A stretch of DNA of 64,000 nucleotides from Malurus cyaneus samueli (taxonomy: Eukaryota > Chordata > Aves > Passeriformes > Maluridae), in contig CM019219.1 of NCBI GenBank assembly GCA_009741485.1, forward strand, positions 31,488,369 to 31,552,368, read 5' to 3'. Positions within the stretch are counted from its first letter, which is position 1. Each line of letters begins with the position of its first letter. Below, piece by piece: positions 21,618 through 33,645 of the stretch. The notes under the pieces are model-generated. The model did not search any database and had not been told where the DNA came from. It saw only the letters and a program-made list of their open reading frames with translations. The position numbers and the translations under genes are program-made.

Positions 21618-24600
21618 GCTTCTGAATTTATCACAGCAAGTATTATTGCATATTCTTTTTACTTTAAATAATGAGACTTATGCTTTACTTAATGATATGT
21701 GATGATAATTTTGCTGTTCTACAAGCCTGAAGCTGAGCCATTGAAAAATGATCAGTCTACCCTTAAGGATGGGTATTAATTTCTCAAGAAGTCAAACAAG
21801 ACAATAACAGGACAGAGAAAATTAGGTACTGATTGTTGGTATTTTTGAGACAGATGAAGGGGCACTCTTCCAAAATACTTCTGTGCTTATGTCCCTCATC
21901 CAAGTATCCCAAAAAAAGCAGTTCAACACTGCAAGGCTGCAGCTGTTCCTCCTGCTCTCCACTGGTTATTAGGCCTATGGGCTAAGCTCAGCTTTTCAAA
22001 TTCAGGTTTTTGAGAGGAAAGGTTGATGCACATTGGCCCTTAAACACCACTCTGGAGGCGCTGAGAAGCTTTGTATGGAGCACATATGGACAAGAGTACT
22101 TCCACCAGAAGAACTGACTGAAAGAGGTCTTCAGGATGAGTGTGTGAAGGAGCCTTTGAATGGGTTTGGCTGTAACACAAAGCTGCTCCTGGAGAGCTCT
22201 TTGGCAGAAGGAAAGAGGCTCTCGCCAAGAATTAGTTGTGTGTGGCATCAAAAAATGAAGGCTCTGGGATTGGAGTAAGTGGATCTTGTTGTAAATGGAT
22301 CAAAGAGATCCAGCTACAGAAACTAGAGCAGGAGATAATGGCAGGGAAGAATCATTGCTAATGAAACATGAATCTCTGAGCACGTAGAATGTGGTGAAGA
22401 AGGTCTGGGAGCTTCCCTCAGTCCTAAATAACGTGGATAGTGAGGCGGCCAGAGGTGCATCCAGCCAGACTGAACTGGTAAGGGAGATGTCAGCACAGCT
22501 GGAAGCTGCAATGGATACCCAGAGAAAAGGCTGGAATCTGCACCAGGTGTGACCAGGTGGACCTGTGGTGGGAGGTGGCCAAAGTACAGGGACAATTAAC
22601 AGGCTGTGAAATGTTACAGAGACCCAAACACACAGAAACACAGGGCTGTGGAGCCACCCACCAACAGTGGATCTCACTGGCATTTTGGATGCTGCTGATC
22701 CACAAAACAGGGCTCCAGTTTGTGCAGAGAAGCTATGCTGTGAAAAATCAGTGCCCACAAAGGAGGCAGAAGAGTCTGGCAACTTTGTTCTAATAAAGGG
22801 AGAGAGTCCACTGGGCCATACCCCGCATGTAGTTTCTCTCTCTCAGCTTTGGAGGGTGTAGCCTTCTTTTATCCTAAACTCCTGATCAGGTTGCCCTCTT
22901 CCTTTCCCATCGGCTGAGGTACTGGCAAGGTACAGCCTTCCTGAGCTGCCCACCACACATTCACTCCCTTGGACACGTCATTTCCCCCCAAAGTTTCGAA
23001 GTTCGGGTGCTCTGGCTTCTGCGGATCTGCCCGATATTCAGACTGCAATCGGCTTGTGTGGACCCGTTTCTCCCATTACCCTAAAGTTCAGGAGTCAGAC
23101 TGTCTGGCTTCTGTAAGGCACCCATGTGGCTTGGAGTTTATAGTGACATTAAGACCCATTTGGAAGACATCAACACCCATTTCTCCTAAAGATCCCCGTT
23201 GGAGCGGTGTGTAAAGACATCAGCACCCATCTTTCAGATTCAACCTCCACCCTCCAGGCCAAAAGCAGGTGCGATGCTTTAAAGGCTTTAGATGTGCACA
23301 AGCAAAGCCAGCCAAGGGGAAACTGGGGAGGATGTTTAGGGTGTCCTGAGCTCGGCCACTTGCTGAGGTGTCTGCCTTTCCCTCCAGGAGCCTGCAATCC
23401 CAACCTCAGCCCTTGACCAGCTGCTTAACCTCCGGGGTCATCGGCATTTCTTCCTAGGACAAGCGAGGATCTACCTCAGCGGAGGCAGATGACCATCTTC
23501 AAAATGCTCCCAGCCTGGCCAGAAGCTGCTGTGGTGATTTCTAGTCCAAAGGGATTTTTGTTTTCTCCTGGCATCCCTCTGAGACATTTTCCTTTGCCCT
23601 GCAAGGCTTTCTCCCTGTGTTGGGTCACGCTCGAAGCAGCACTTGTTAAATAAGTGCCGCTGAGCTTTGCTTTAAACAAACGAAGTTGATTTAACAGGGC
23701 TGTAGGACGAGCAGGTATCTGTGTTATTTAAGAGTATTGGCAGTCCGAAGGCCGAGCGCTGAAAGTGCTTCATTTTTATTTCGACTCTTAATTGAAAATC
23801 AGCTGGTTTGTCTTGTCCCCGGTGCTGCTCCTTCCCCGCTCCCATCCCCTGGCGATGGCATAAGAGTTGTTAATGCGACACCCCTGCACAGTGTAGTAGC
23901 CAAAAAGTGGCACCGGGCCAGGCTTTCACTTGTGCTTTATTCGTTTAATTAACCAGGGGCTTGCAAATACTTCTCTGTCAGGCAGAAATGAGAGAATCTA
24001 ATGTTTCCTGGGCTGGATCCTTACATCATGTTTAGGCACCTGGTGAAGGCACCAAGGTATAAACTTGGCTCCTGTGATTGACCTTGGCTGAATTCAATAA
24101 TACCTCAGAGTCCCATTATTGCTGACCTTGTGTTTTGCTACCTTCTCATCTTTCTAATTTGTCTTTTCTTCCTGCCTTTGCAATAACAGTCAGAAGTGTT
24201 AAAAAATAAAAACCTCCTGCTGCCTCGTGGGAGAAAGCTCCTCTACTTGAAGTGATATTTTTTTTTTACTTCTCAGTATATTTCTTGTTTTTTTTGTGTT
24301 TTTCTGGCATTTGTGCCCACAAACACTTGCATGTGTTTTAGAATTTACTGTGATACAAGAATAAACTTGTATGAGAATAGTTACTTAAGAGTTGTTTGGA
24401 GGTGACCTTGTAATTTTTTTCAAAAATAAGAATTTGTGTGATGATGTGCCGAATACTGCCAGTCATGAAGATAATTTGGCATTTGTTCATACAAAAAGAA
24501 GTTCTTGCTCTGTGCTATTTTAGCAGATGGACTTGACTATGTTCTTGAGAAAAGCAGTGTTGAAGCTGGGATGGCCACAAAGAAAAGTCCAGGTGCTGTC

Positions 24601-24639
24601 AGGGCTTCTTTCCAGTGATTTGCTATTCTTGTGGCTATT
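21618..24639. other. Intergenic, no gene recognised
   Basis: Mostly unique. The part 22030-22800 has several short open frames in both strands and could be a decayed transposable-element coding region, but I cannot name a family. Weak internal repeats occur at 22995-23240: GACATCA-CACCCAT at about 23166 and 23216, and TCTGGCTTCTG twice. Confidence 0.4.
23620..23960. promoter_or_regulatory. Candidate conserved non-coding block with CpGs
   Basis: Repeat-free block in which scattered CpGs (TCACGCTCGAAGC, GTGCCGCTG, GGCCGAGCGC) coexist with TAAATAAG and CTTAATTGAAAATCAG. Preserved CpGs in a CpG-poor setting can mark constrained sequence. Untested. Confidence 0.3.
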
Positions 24640-24803
24640 TTGTGTTTTTTTTTTTTTTTTTTTTTTTTTTGTGTTGTTGTTTATTGGTTGGTTGTGGGGG
24701 TTATTGTGGGTTTTCTTTTTTTTTTTGGTTTTTTTTTTTGGTGTTTTTGTTTTTGGTCATTGTTTGTTTTATTGATTTTTTTTTTTTGTTTTGTTTTTGT
24801 TGA
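24640..24803. repeat. T- and TG-rich low-complexity tract
   Basis: About 160 bases consist almost entirely of T and G, including T runs up to about 25 long. Frames through it give Phe-rich peptides that are not real. It directly abuts the CR1 fragment that follows. Confidence 0.95.
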
Positions 24804-24937
24804 ACACCTCCAGGGATGGTCACTCCACCACCTCCCTGGGCAGCCCCTATGATTGTTTAACATCCCTTTTTGTTAACTGTGAAAAGTTCTTCCTAATGTC
24901 CAACCTGAACCTTCCCTGGCACACCCTGAGTCCAGAT
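24804..24937 (-). mobile_element. CR1 LINE fragment (internal part of the 3' region)
   Basis: It opens at ACACCTCCAGGGATGGTCAC and continues with CCACCTCCCTGGGCAGCCCC and AAAGTTCTTCCTAATGTCCA in reverse complement. The extreme 3' end is missing; the T-rich tract replaces it. Confidence 0.88.
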
Positions 24938-25733
24938 ACCTCTTCTTTACTAGGAATTCTGAAGCAGAAATATGGACTCCAGGACCTAAGCAAGTGAAAT
25001 GCTTGGAAAATACTTTGCTCATTCCAGCATTGGGAGCAATCTCTCTTTGTGAGCCTTTCACCCAGAAACACCAGCAGCTGTAAAATTTGGTACAAACACA
25101 ATCCCTCTGGCCTTTTTTTTCTTTAATCTGGAGCATATTGAACTGCCAACTGTCCTGTTTACTCCCGGGTGTAATTTAAGACACTGATTGGAAGTGCAGG
25201 ATCCTGAAGTGAGAGTTGCTGGCTGCCCAAAACATTTTATCTTGGTGGAGTTTGAAGTCTGGTGGATTTGTTTGGGATCATCTTTAGAAAGAGATTTAAT
25301 CTCTGGACTGAACTCTGCGGTGCATCAGAGGTTCCAGCCGTTTCTCTGGAACTTTGGGAAAAAGGTGCTTGTGGATGGGGTGTTTATCTTTCATTAGGAG
25401 TGGGTTTAGCAAAGAATATATCAATATTGAGTTTTCTCACTGCAGGTCAAGAGGAAATTTACATGTATTTTTAGAAATACAGACAGTGAAACCACTAAAT
25501 TAATTTGTCTTTGCTTTAATAAAAGCGCACCTTGCCTTTAGAGAATGATAATGGCACTAGATTAATGTATCCACGAGTACCATTGTGAGTGGCAGCTGGA
25601 GAATGAGAACTTGATGGGTTCTAAAATGAAAGAAAAATGTTTGCAATCAGTTTTGTGCTTCATTCTCCTCTTACCCCGGCTACCTGAGATGTTCAATACA
25701 TAATTCTACAATTATGTGGTGGTTTGGTTGTTT

Positions 25734-25734
<1 letters not shown>

Positions 25735-25778
<44 letters not shown>
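25735..25778. repeat. Poly-T run (44 bases)
   Basis: Uninterrupted 44-base T run. I looked for a minus-strand retrocopy ending here but found neither a poly-A signal nor a recognised protein in 25779-26150. Confidence 0.97.
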
Positions 25779-25782
<4 letters not shown>

Positions 25783-26089
25783 GAAAGGTATTATAAGTCT
25801 TCTGTAAGAAACTCTCAAGATGCTATTTTCATGCAAATAGCTTTGTGTGCTAAATTGAGGAACTTAAGAACCACAGAAAATACAGGAAATGTGGGCAGAA
25901 TGCATTGGAAATGTAAAAGTTTCCCGGGAGTTGTCAACAGCTCTTTAACAAGTCTATAGTCTGCAGCTCTTCTTTGTGATTGCTGGGGGAAAAAACCCAA
26001 CAATTTCTGAACTGAAAAGATTGTAAGGAGCTCGTTGCACTGAGGAATACCTCTGGAGAGCGATGAAGCATTCCGAAGTTCACCTTTCT

Positions 26090-26500
26090 GGCTTTGACGA
26101 AAATCGAGACTACAGCGAAGCCTCCCTTCTTTTCCTAGTTCCCACATTTAAAATAAGAGGATGCCCAGGTTTCCTGGTGGCTTTTCATTAAGGTTTCCCT
26201 GACACCTTCTAGCGCGCGTCCTTGTGCCTGCGCCTTTCCTTCGGCGGCAGCCGTAGCAAAAGAAACCCGAATTTCCCGGTGGAAGGATCGTTATCGCTCG
26301 TACGGAAGATGAGTGTATAAGGCGTGATTCCCGAGGGCCAAACGAGCCTGGCGAGCATCCTCTTGAAATGGAGTGGGGTATGAATAAAGCCAGTGACTTT
26401 TCCCCACCGCAAAGATGAGTACTTTCTACTTCACTGCTGCGGATGATTAAGGAAAACAATTGCGCTCTGACAGCGTGCCTTGACATTTCCAAATGAAAAA
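26090..26500. promoter_or_regulatory. CpG-enriched intergenic block, candidate regulatory element
   Basis: This 400-base block has clearly more CpGs than its neighbours (TAGCGCGCGTCC, GCCTGCGCC, TTCGGCGGC, ATCGTTATCGCTCGTACGG), flanked by AT-rich unique sequence. It contains no recognised exon; the 114-codon minus-strand frame at 26148-26492 is not a known protein. It could be a conserved enhancer, a small promoter of a non-coding RNA, or recent GC-rich drift. Confidence 0.3.
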
Positions 26501-28179
26501 GGAACGAGGAACAGATTCTGGGAGGCTTGCCATTGATGAGAATGGATTTCCCTGGATGGCAGCCTTTTTGAAACTCCGTTTCTAATTTTTTTTTTAATGC
26601 TGCCTAGAACAGGCAATCCTGTCACGAGGACGAGTGGTGGATCAGAGGAGTTCAGGGGGTAATGGGAGGCACAAAGATGACTCTACACTCCACCCAGGAG
26701 CCCACTGAAAGGCAAACAAGAAAAATGCCTGAGTGAGTGAACACAAAGAGGGGAGGGGCAGCTGGGCTAATGCTGATAAATGAATATTTGACGTTTAAGT
26801 TCAACTTCCATTTGCTTGCAAATGAAAACTATTGTGTCAACACTGCGGGAGATGGGCCATGCGTTTTTTTTATTTATCTTTTTTCCTCCCCAAAGGTTAA
26901 TTCTTCTTCGATTTAAAAGGAAAAGAAAAAAAGTGAGAAGCAGTTGACTTTAAACGATAGGCAAACCCACAGGGAGCTTCCCTGAGCATCCACAGCACAG
27001 CCCTGCTTCAGCATCTGCTAAGGGGGCTGGAGATGTCTGGGGTACCACGAGCTTGCCAGACAGGTTTCTTTTAGGAATTTTCTACTCCTTGTGATGCTGG
27101 CTTCCAGCCACAAGGTTAAAACCAGGATGTTTACAGCTGCATCTTTTTATAGGCAGCATGTGATAGGTAATTTTATGTGAAAAATCTATTTAGTCCCCTG
27201 ATGGAAGAAGTAAACTTAGGTGAGGCTCGTTCTTCCGTGAATTCTTGGCGTGACATAAAAAAAGCCCCATTGCATTTCTCCAAAATATTAGCTGTAAAAC
27301 TTGTTCCTTGTTAAAGTTACAATCACAAGATGTAATAAAGGGATTATTCAGGCATGCATTACCATGGAATGTTCATCTCCAGGCATTCGAATTTTGACTC
27401 TGTAGTAGCACCGTGCTTTGCCTGGTTAATCTTGTGGTGGCTTCTGGGGTAGAAAACTCAAACCCTTCTTTAAATAATGCATCCCTTCCCTGCTGTGCCT
27501 CTCCTCTGGTTTGAAGACAGTCCCCCTTTAAAGTTTAATCAGTAGTTTTATTGCTGCTCACAGGCAAAAGTTACCGATCCCAAAAAAACCTCAGGAAAAT
27601 TGGGATGGGGAAGTTGAACTCTGGGTGGAATTGCACCTTCTCCTCTGCTCCTGCTGGTTTTAATTGATCCTTCATAAGGCTGTGTGCTTTTTTGGGAGGG
27701 GTGACCCCAGGGGGTGACAGGAGTCTGTTCTGGAGAGAGGAGACATCCCCACCTCTGCCCAGCCCATCCACAGGAAACCAAGCCCTTGGTGGAGCTGGGC
27801 TGGAGCAGGGAACAGGGAGATCTTTGGATGTTTGGTTGGATTTCTCTCCCAAGTGCCCTCCCACAACTGTTTCTGTCCTTTCAAGGCTTCAGCTTTGTGA
27901 TTTTGTTCGTTTTCTTTCTTTCTTTTTTTTTTTTTTTTTTTGGGGGGGGTGGGGTTGTCATTTTTGGTTTTTTTTTGTAGTTCTGTGGCGTGGTGATTTA
28001 AGGGTGTGGACATGGCTCAGTGCAGCAATTGGAAGGTAGATCTTTTATAGAAGGTGTTGGGAGACTTGAGCTGATGCTTTCTCAAAACTTCATTAATAAT
28101 GTTGTTTTCCAGAGCAAAGCCCCAGTGCTCACTGTCAGGGCGCCATGGGAGAGGTCATTCCTTGGGGAAACCACTGGAA

Positions 28180-28270
28180 ATCATGGACTCATGGAATTGT
28201 TTGGACTGGGAGGGACATTAAAACTCATTCCACCCCCTACCATGGACTGTTGTTGTCCACAGGTCCATGG
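28180..28270 (-). mobile_element. CR1 LINE 3' end, short fragment
   Basis: About 90 bases of reverse-complement CR1 3' end (TCATGGAATTGTTTGGACTG, then GGGACATTAAAACTCATTCC). A short, diverged remnant. Confidence 0.8.
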
Positions 28271-28444
28271 GGGAATTTAAGCCATTTTATATCCCGTGTA
28301 CTGTTTGGTCTAGAGCCTGCTTGGCCTTTTGGGCTGAGATTGTGTTAATCCTGGCTTTGTAGAGGGCACTGCATTACTGAAGTGGGAAAATATCAATAAT
28401 CTGTTGGTGTTCAGTCTGTCCCTGTGTGTGTTAATGTTATGTAA

Positions 28445-28530
28445 GTTATATTTGTTATATATTTGTTATATATTTGTTATATATTTGTTATATATTTTAT
28501 ATATTATGTATAATTTGTTATATTGTTATG
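28445..28530. repeat. AT-rich 11-bp tandem repeat
   Basis: Four to five copies of an 11-bp unit (TTGTTATATAT) followed by degenerate AT-rich sequence. Confidence 0.93.
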
Positions 28531-31029
28531 ATTGTTATTGCTGCCATCTCTGTCTCTCCAAGACCCCTGAAAAGCCAGCCTAGGGAAAAAGGCTCATTTC
28601 AAGCTCTGAGTCACCAGCATTCTCTGGAGTGTCCTGCGAGCCTCAATTTTATTTTCAAAGCTGGTAAAAACAGTCCAATTTAGGATGCTGTTGGCTTTGC
28701 TGAGCAAGTACTACCCCACCAAACATTTTTCTTGGTCAGTCCAGCTGCCACTTTAGATATCTAGTCCTTATTGTGTTGCTTTTCTGTTAGAAGAGAGATG
28801 CAAGAAAATCACCTTGAAACAATGAGGGTTGTGAGGCATTTCCAGCCTTTGAATATATTGTACAGGATTTTTCCTCTTTTTTTTTCCCCTTTTTTTTTTT
28901 TCCTTCCTTGATTGCTGTCTGCACAGATAGAGCCCAGCAGAGCAGGTGCTAATAATTCAGCAAAAATCCCAGCATTTAGGCCTTGTATTCTTAGCTGTGG
29001 GGAGGAAAAGAGGCACTCAGTCCAGCTTTGCCATGGATTGAGCAGAGAAGGCTGATGAAGTGTTTCCTTGGAAGCTTGGTGCAGGATTTTAATGCAGGCT
29101 TCCTGGCTGTCTGTACAGATATTTGATATAAATAGGAGATTGACATCTTTATAGACCTATTACAGATGTTTTCTCATCTCAAGGTCACGGTTTTCCTTGT
29201 TTCCTTTGCTGGCTCTCTCCATGCCTTGTACTTGCTCTGGGACTGGCAATCCATACTGGGAGCTCTTCTGTCTCTCACACTTCTGTTACCTGCAGGGATT
29301 TCTCCTGTGAGCCACAATATGCTCATCCATTTCCTAGCTGTGAATGGTGCTGTATCAATAACATTTAAATACCTTTTCTTTAAAATCCTGCAGATTTGAA
29401 GGTTTGGGATGGTTGTTTCCCCTGAAATCTATTAAGTTCTGTAGGTGTGAAAGTATTGAAGGTCTTTTTTGTACCTCTTGATGGTGCTCCCCTTTTTTAG
29501 GGACTAGGCTTGGTCTTGGAGGTCTTTTCCAACCTTAATTATTCTACAGGAAGGGTTACTTAGGAAACCAGCTGGATTTCTACTTCTGTTAGTCTGAGCT
29601 TGATGCCCAAATCGTGTCAGGTTTCTTGAAGCATCACAGAGACTTAATTGACCTCCCACCCCCTCCAACCTCTAATTAAAAGGGTGGGTAATTTTGCAAG
29701 GACATACCACGTGTGATTCCCTGATTTAGAGGAATAACTTCTTTTTTAATATAATTTGTGTATATATATATCTCCTTATGTCAATTCAGATTTCATTTTG
29801 TGAATGTTCTCTAATATTCCTGTAAAATTCAGCTTCAGCAAATGTTCCTCCTGGAAACTTGGGCTGTGTGGAGAGACTGAACACAAGGAGAGGATGGGCT
29901 GGAGCAGGGAATTGATGGAGGTTGCTTGAAGGCTCTTTTGGGATGCTGCATTCAGCATTTGCCTGTGGGATTATGCCAAGAAACCCAACCATCTTGACTT
30001 CCCAGGCTATTCAGTGGTATTTTTATACAGCCTCCAGGCTCACCACCTTCCCTGCTTTTCTCGCCTGCTCCTCCCCACCAACCTCAGCTTTCCTCACTTC
30101 TGGAGCAACACCTTTCCCATCTAACCTTCAAGGCTTTCTCATTCCTGGAGGTGGAGCTGGAATGACGTCCTGCTGCTGGAGTAAGTTCTGAGGCACGGGT
30201 TGGATCTGCTTCCCCAGGGCTCTTGGTTCTCTCCTTGCTCTCCCTATACCTGCTTTTGGCCACCTCTGGATCAGGAGACTGCAATGTCCAAGGACGTTGT
30301 GCAGCACTTGAGTTCATTTTCTTGTAACAGTCATCCTGATTTAATTCTGACAGAAGGGAATCTCATTTCACTGCTTGTCCCCCAAGGCCTGTGATGAAAG
30401 GCACAGACTCAGAGCAGAAAACAATTTGTTGCTGGACTCTGCTATTTGATATTATCCGTGATAGGGTTGTCCTTTGCACTGATTTATCTGGAAAGGCTTC
30501 TGGGCATTCCCAGATACTAAGCAGCCCAAGGGGATGTGAGAACAAAAAATTCTGTGCTGTTGGTGTCTAATTTTCCTCCTGACTGTTTTCTGCAGGTGGC
30601 AGTTTCCTTTAAGCCTCAAGCTGGGAATGTGAGCCCCTGTTTTGGCTCCTGCTGCACCTCCACTGTGCTGTTCAATGCCACCAGCAGGGTGTCTCCCAGA
30701 CTGAGAAATAGCTGCTAAAGCACGGGAGAGCTCTAAAAGGCTGGGAACGTGCTCAAAACACCAACAGATTGATCTGTACAGGGTTCCTGCTGTGAGCACC
30801 GGTATCAAAAAACAGGATGGGAGGAAGGAGACAGGCTGGGTTTGCATGAGATGACAGAATCGAATTGCAGGGGAGCTTGGGGTGTTCTCACTGCAGGCTG
30901 TTGGAAGCCTGTGGTATGTCCATTCTGGAAAGAAATGGGTCTGTTGGGTGATGGAGTGTCCCATATGGGGTCTGTTCTGTGCCTGCCCCCCTTTACCCAC
31001 TGCAGACAGTGAAGGGGTCCTGGATGCCA
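28531..31029. other. Intergenic, no gene recognised
   Basis: Unique sequence except for the short CR1 end at 29485-29550 and a short TA run near 29760. The 192-codon minus-strand frame at 30452-31030 has no recognisable domain and partly overlaps repeat sequence. Confidence 0.45.
29485..29550 (+). mobile_element. CR1 LINE extreme 3' end
   Basis: A short forward piece of a CR1 terminus: GGTCTTGGAGGTCTTTTCCA then ACCTTAATTATTCTAC. Confidence 0.6.
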
Positions 31030-31200
31030 TGGAGTTGCAGGATGGATTGGGTTGGAAGGGACCTTAAAGCTCATCTTGTTTCACACCCCTGCCATGGGCA
31101 GGGACATCTTTCACTCTCCCAGGTTACTCCAATCCCTATCCAACCTGGCCTGGGACACTTGCAGGGGTGGGGCAGCCACAGCTTCTCGGGGCAAGACGGG
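31030..31200 (-). mobile_element. CR1 LINE 3' fragment
   Basis: Reverse-complement CR1 3' end: GATTGGGTTGGAAGGGACCT, the CCTGCCATGGGCAGGGACAT block, and GGGGTGGGGCAGCCACAGC. Confidence 0.92.
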
Positions 31201-33128
31201 GGTGGGTACAGCTCTCCATGGGTCACCCTTCATTAACCAATCCTCTTGATCCCGTGCCAGCAGCCTCACAGCCCTGGCACTGGTGGAATGTGGCCCTCAG
31301 CCCTGTGATTGCAGGGTCCACTGGCTGTGCTGAGTTCCCTGGTGGGGCTCCAGTGAGGCGCAGGATCCTGAGAAAGAACCCGCGCCTGTGTATTGTCCCC
31401 TCCCAGTCTGGGGCTTTTTGCAGCTTCAGGGCTTCCTGAGCTGGAAGTTAATCTGTAACTCCGTGTTTAATAGTCCTTGATGGACTTTTGCCAGATTGCT
31501 CAAGCTTTTGTGTTCTGGGCCCTTCTTGTGCCCTGCTGTAAAGGGTTCATGCCTGGTGTGGCAGAGCTGGAGGCTCTTTCAGTAATGCTCCAAAGACTTT
31601 GTTTTTCCTGGTACACTGAGTTTTTGCTGTTATTTCTCAGGCCTCTGGCATCCCCTGACCTTTCTCTGGCAGGAGGAGCACCTTTCAGCCCTGCTTCTGG
31701 TATCTTTTTTTCCCTCTCTCTGGAAGATTTTTGGAGGAGGTTGTCGGCTGTCATGCAGGGTATCAGGCCAGGGCTGGGGGGAGCTGCTGTGCAAACTGTT
31801 GAGTTTGTGCTGGGGTTTGGTGCCAGTCCTACAAACTCTGGCTTAAAAAAAAAAAAAACGCGTGTTCTCAGCTCTGCCCAAAAAGCAGCTCAGCTCAAAC
31901 ACTGAGCCAAGCAGGGTGCTTCCCCCTTCCTTTCTGCTCTGCTTTCCCTGTTAATATCTGCTGGAAGAGCTCATGTTTATCCCCTCTCAGTGTTGACCTG
32001 GGCATGTCCAAGTCCCTCATGCAGAGCTGATGTTCTCACACTTCCCTCTCTTCTGGGTGTTTTGTCTTTCTTATTTTCCTTTTTTTTATTTTTTTTTATT
32101 CTTACTGCAGGTTATTTTAGCACAGTAAACATTTTCTTGACAGTTAGTGACATGAATAAATCCTTTTCCTGTCCTGCCCCTGGTTTGTTATTTAAGGGGA
32201 GAAGATGATTAAATCCAGCAGGGCTGATTTGAATTCTCTGTTTGCAGGAAGAGGGCGGCTGATGGGGGTCTGGCAAGCTGCAGAGTTTGCGTTCATCAGC
32301 ATCTTGGGAGAAACAGCGATGCCAGCTGCTTAAAACATCTGGTTTGGGTTGTTCCCTCCACTCCCCATCTCTGCTTTTCTTTGTTTTCCTCTTTTTCTGG
32401 AGAGTTCAGCATTACTGCCTCTAAATGTTGGATCTAGCAGGGTGACAGCTTGGTTTCTGCTGTTCCACTCGAGCACCAGAGCCTGGTGAGGTTACTGGGT
32501 TGGAGTCCAAGCGAGGGTTAGCCAGAGCAGTAAAAAATCACCATCTGGTCTCAGCTCTCTGAAGGAGAAGCTCTCTCAGTTTGGAGCCGGGCTTTGCTCC
32601 CTGTGATGCCAGCACAGAGCGGGGAGGGCCTCTTTGTGCACAGGGAGGTGTTTTCCTAACCTCGGTGGCATGGAAACACAAGCAGAGAGAGGGAAAGAAG
32701 CCCCAGTAGAGTTAATTAAGTGTTGCATTTAAAAGGTGGAATTGAATGGAATCGCTTTGCATTTATTGGAATTAGCTTTGCCTGCTCTCAGGGCTTGGAG
32801 GAGGGCTGAGTACCTGTGCATTAGTGTGGATTTGGCTGAGGGCTTGAGAGAGGAGCTCTGAGCTCTCTGAGCAGTGTGGATTTGCTCACCAGCAGGCCCT
32901 GAGCCTGCCTGACAAAGGCAAGTGCTGTCAGTACCCTCAGGAAGATGCAGGGATCCCCTTCTTTCTGTGCCCTTTCCCATCATCTGGACTAAAAGATGTG
33001 TCTGTAGACACAGTACCTGCTGGGGACTGAACTCACCCAGCTGGTGCATCTGTGCAGTGAATCCCGTGCTCAGTTCCTGCTGTGCTGTCTCTCAGGGGAG
33101 CACTGCCTGGCTAAGCAGGGGTTAAATC
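31201..33128. other. Intergenic, no gene recognised
   Basis: Unique sequence. Poly-A run near 31843-31858 and T-rich patches near 32080. No coding exon recognised. Confidence 0.45.
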
Positions 33129-33645
33129 CCAAAATCCCAGAATCATTTAGGTTGGAGAAGCCCTTCAGGATACCGAGTCCAACTTGTGACCGATCCCTAC
33201 CTTGTCCCCAGCCCAGAGCTCTGAGTGCCACCTCCAGTTGTTCCATGGACTCCTCCAGGGATGGGCACTCCAAAGCTCCCTGGGCAGCCCCTGCCAAGGC
33301 CTGAGCACCCTTTCCATGCAGAAATTCCTGCTGATGTCCAGCCTGAGCCTTCTCTGTTGCAGTTTGAGGCTGTTCCCTCTCATCCTGTCAAGTGTTCCCT
33401 GGGGGAAGAGACTGAACTCCCCCCGGCTGCCCCTCCTGTCAGGGAGTTGTGCAGAGCCACAAGGTCCCATCAAGCGTCCTTTTCTCCAGGCTGAGCCCTT
33501 CCCAGCTCCCTTCCCTTCTCTGGACGTGCTCCAGCCCCTCAATATCTTTCTTGTGAGGGTCCCAAGATGAACATAAACCCCATAAATAACCCAAATGTAC
33601 TGGAGGCAGTGTCCTGTGCTGATGGGGTGGCCCAGCTCAGCGTTG
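33129..33645 (-). mobile_element. CR1 LINE 3' fragment, about 0.5 kb
   Basis: One of the longest CR1 copies here. In reverse complement it starts CCAGAATCATTTAGGTTGG, passes CTCCAGGGATGGGCACTCC and TCCAGCCTGAGCCTTCTC, and reaches the coding region (CTTTTCTCCAGGCTGAGCCC near 33485). It belongs to a different subfamily from those at 4945 and 35205. Confidence 0.9.

Larger units (their letters stand above)
24938..28179. other. Intergenic, no gene recognised
   Basis: Unique sequence with a 44-base T run (25735-25778) and a T/G tract at about 27906-27960. Several parts (26090-26500, 26780-26960, 27100-27420) look non-random and may be regulatory. No coding exon seen. Confidence 0.45.

Noticed and set aside
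24527..24852. Phe-rich membrane-like frames
   Set aside because: They come from the T- and TG-rich tract next to a CR1 fragment.
25735..26150. A minus-strand processed pseudogene ending in the 44-base T run
   Set aside because: No poly-A signal is near the run, and the adjoining sequence matches no recognised protein.
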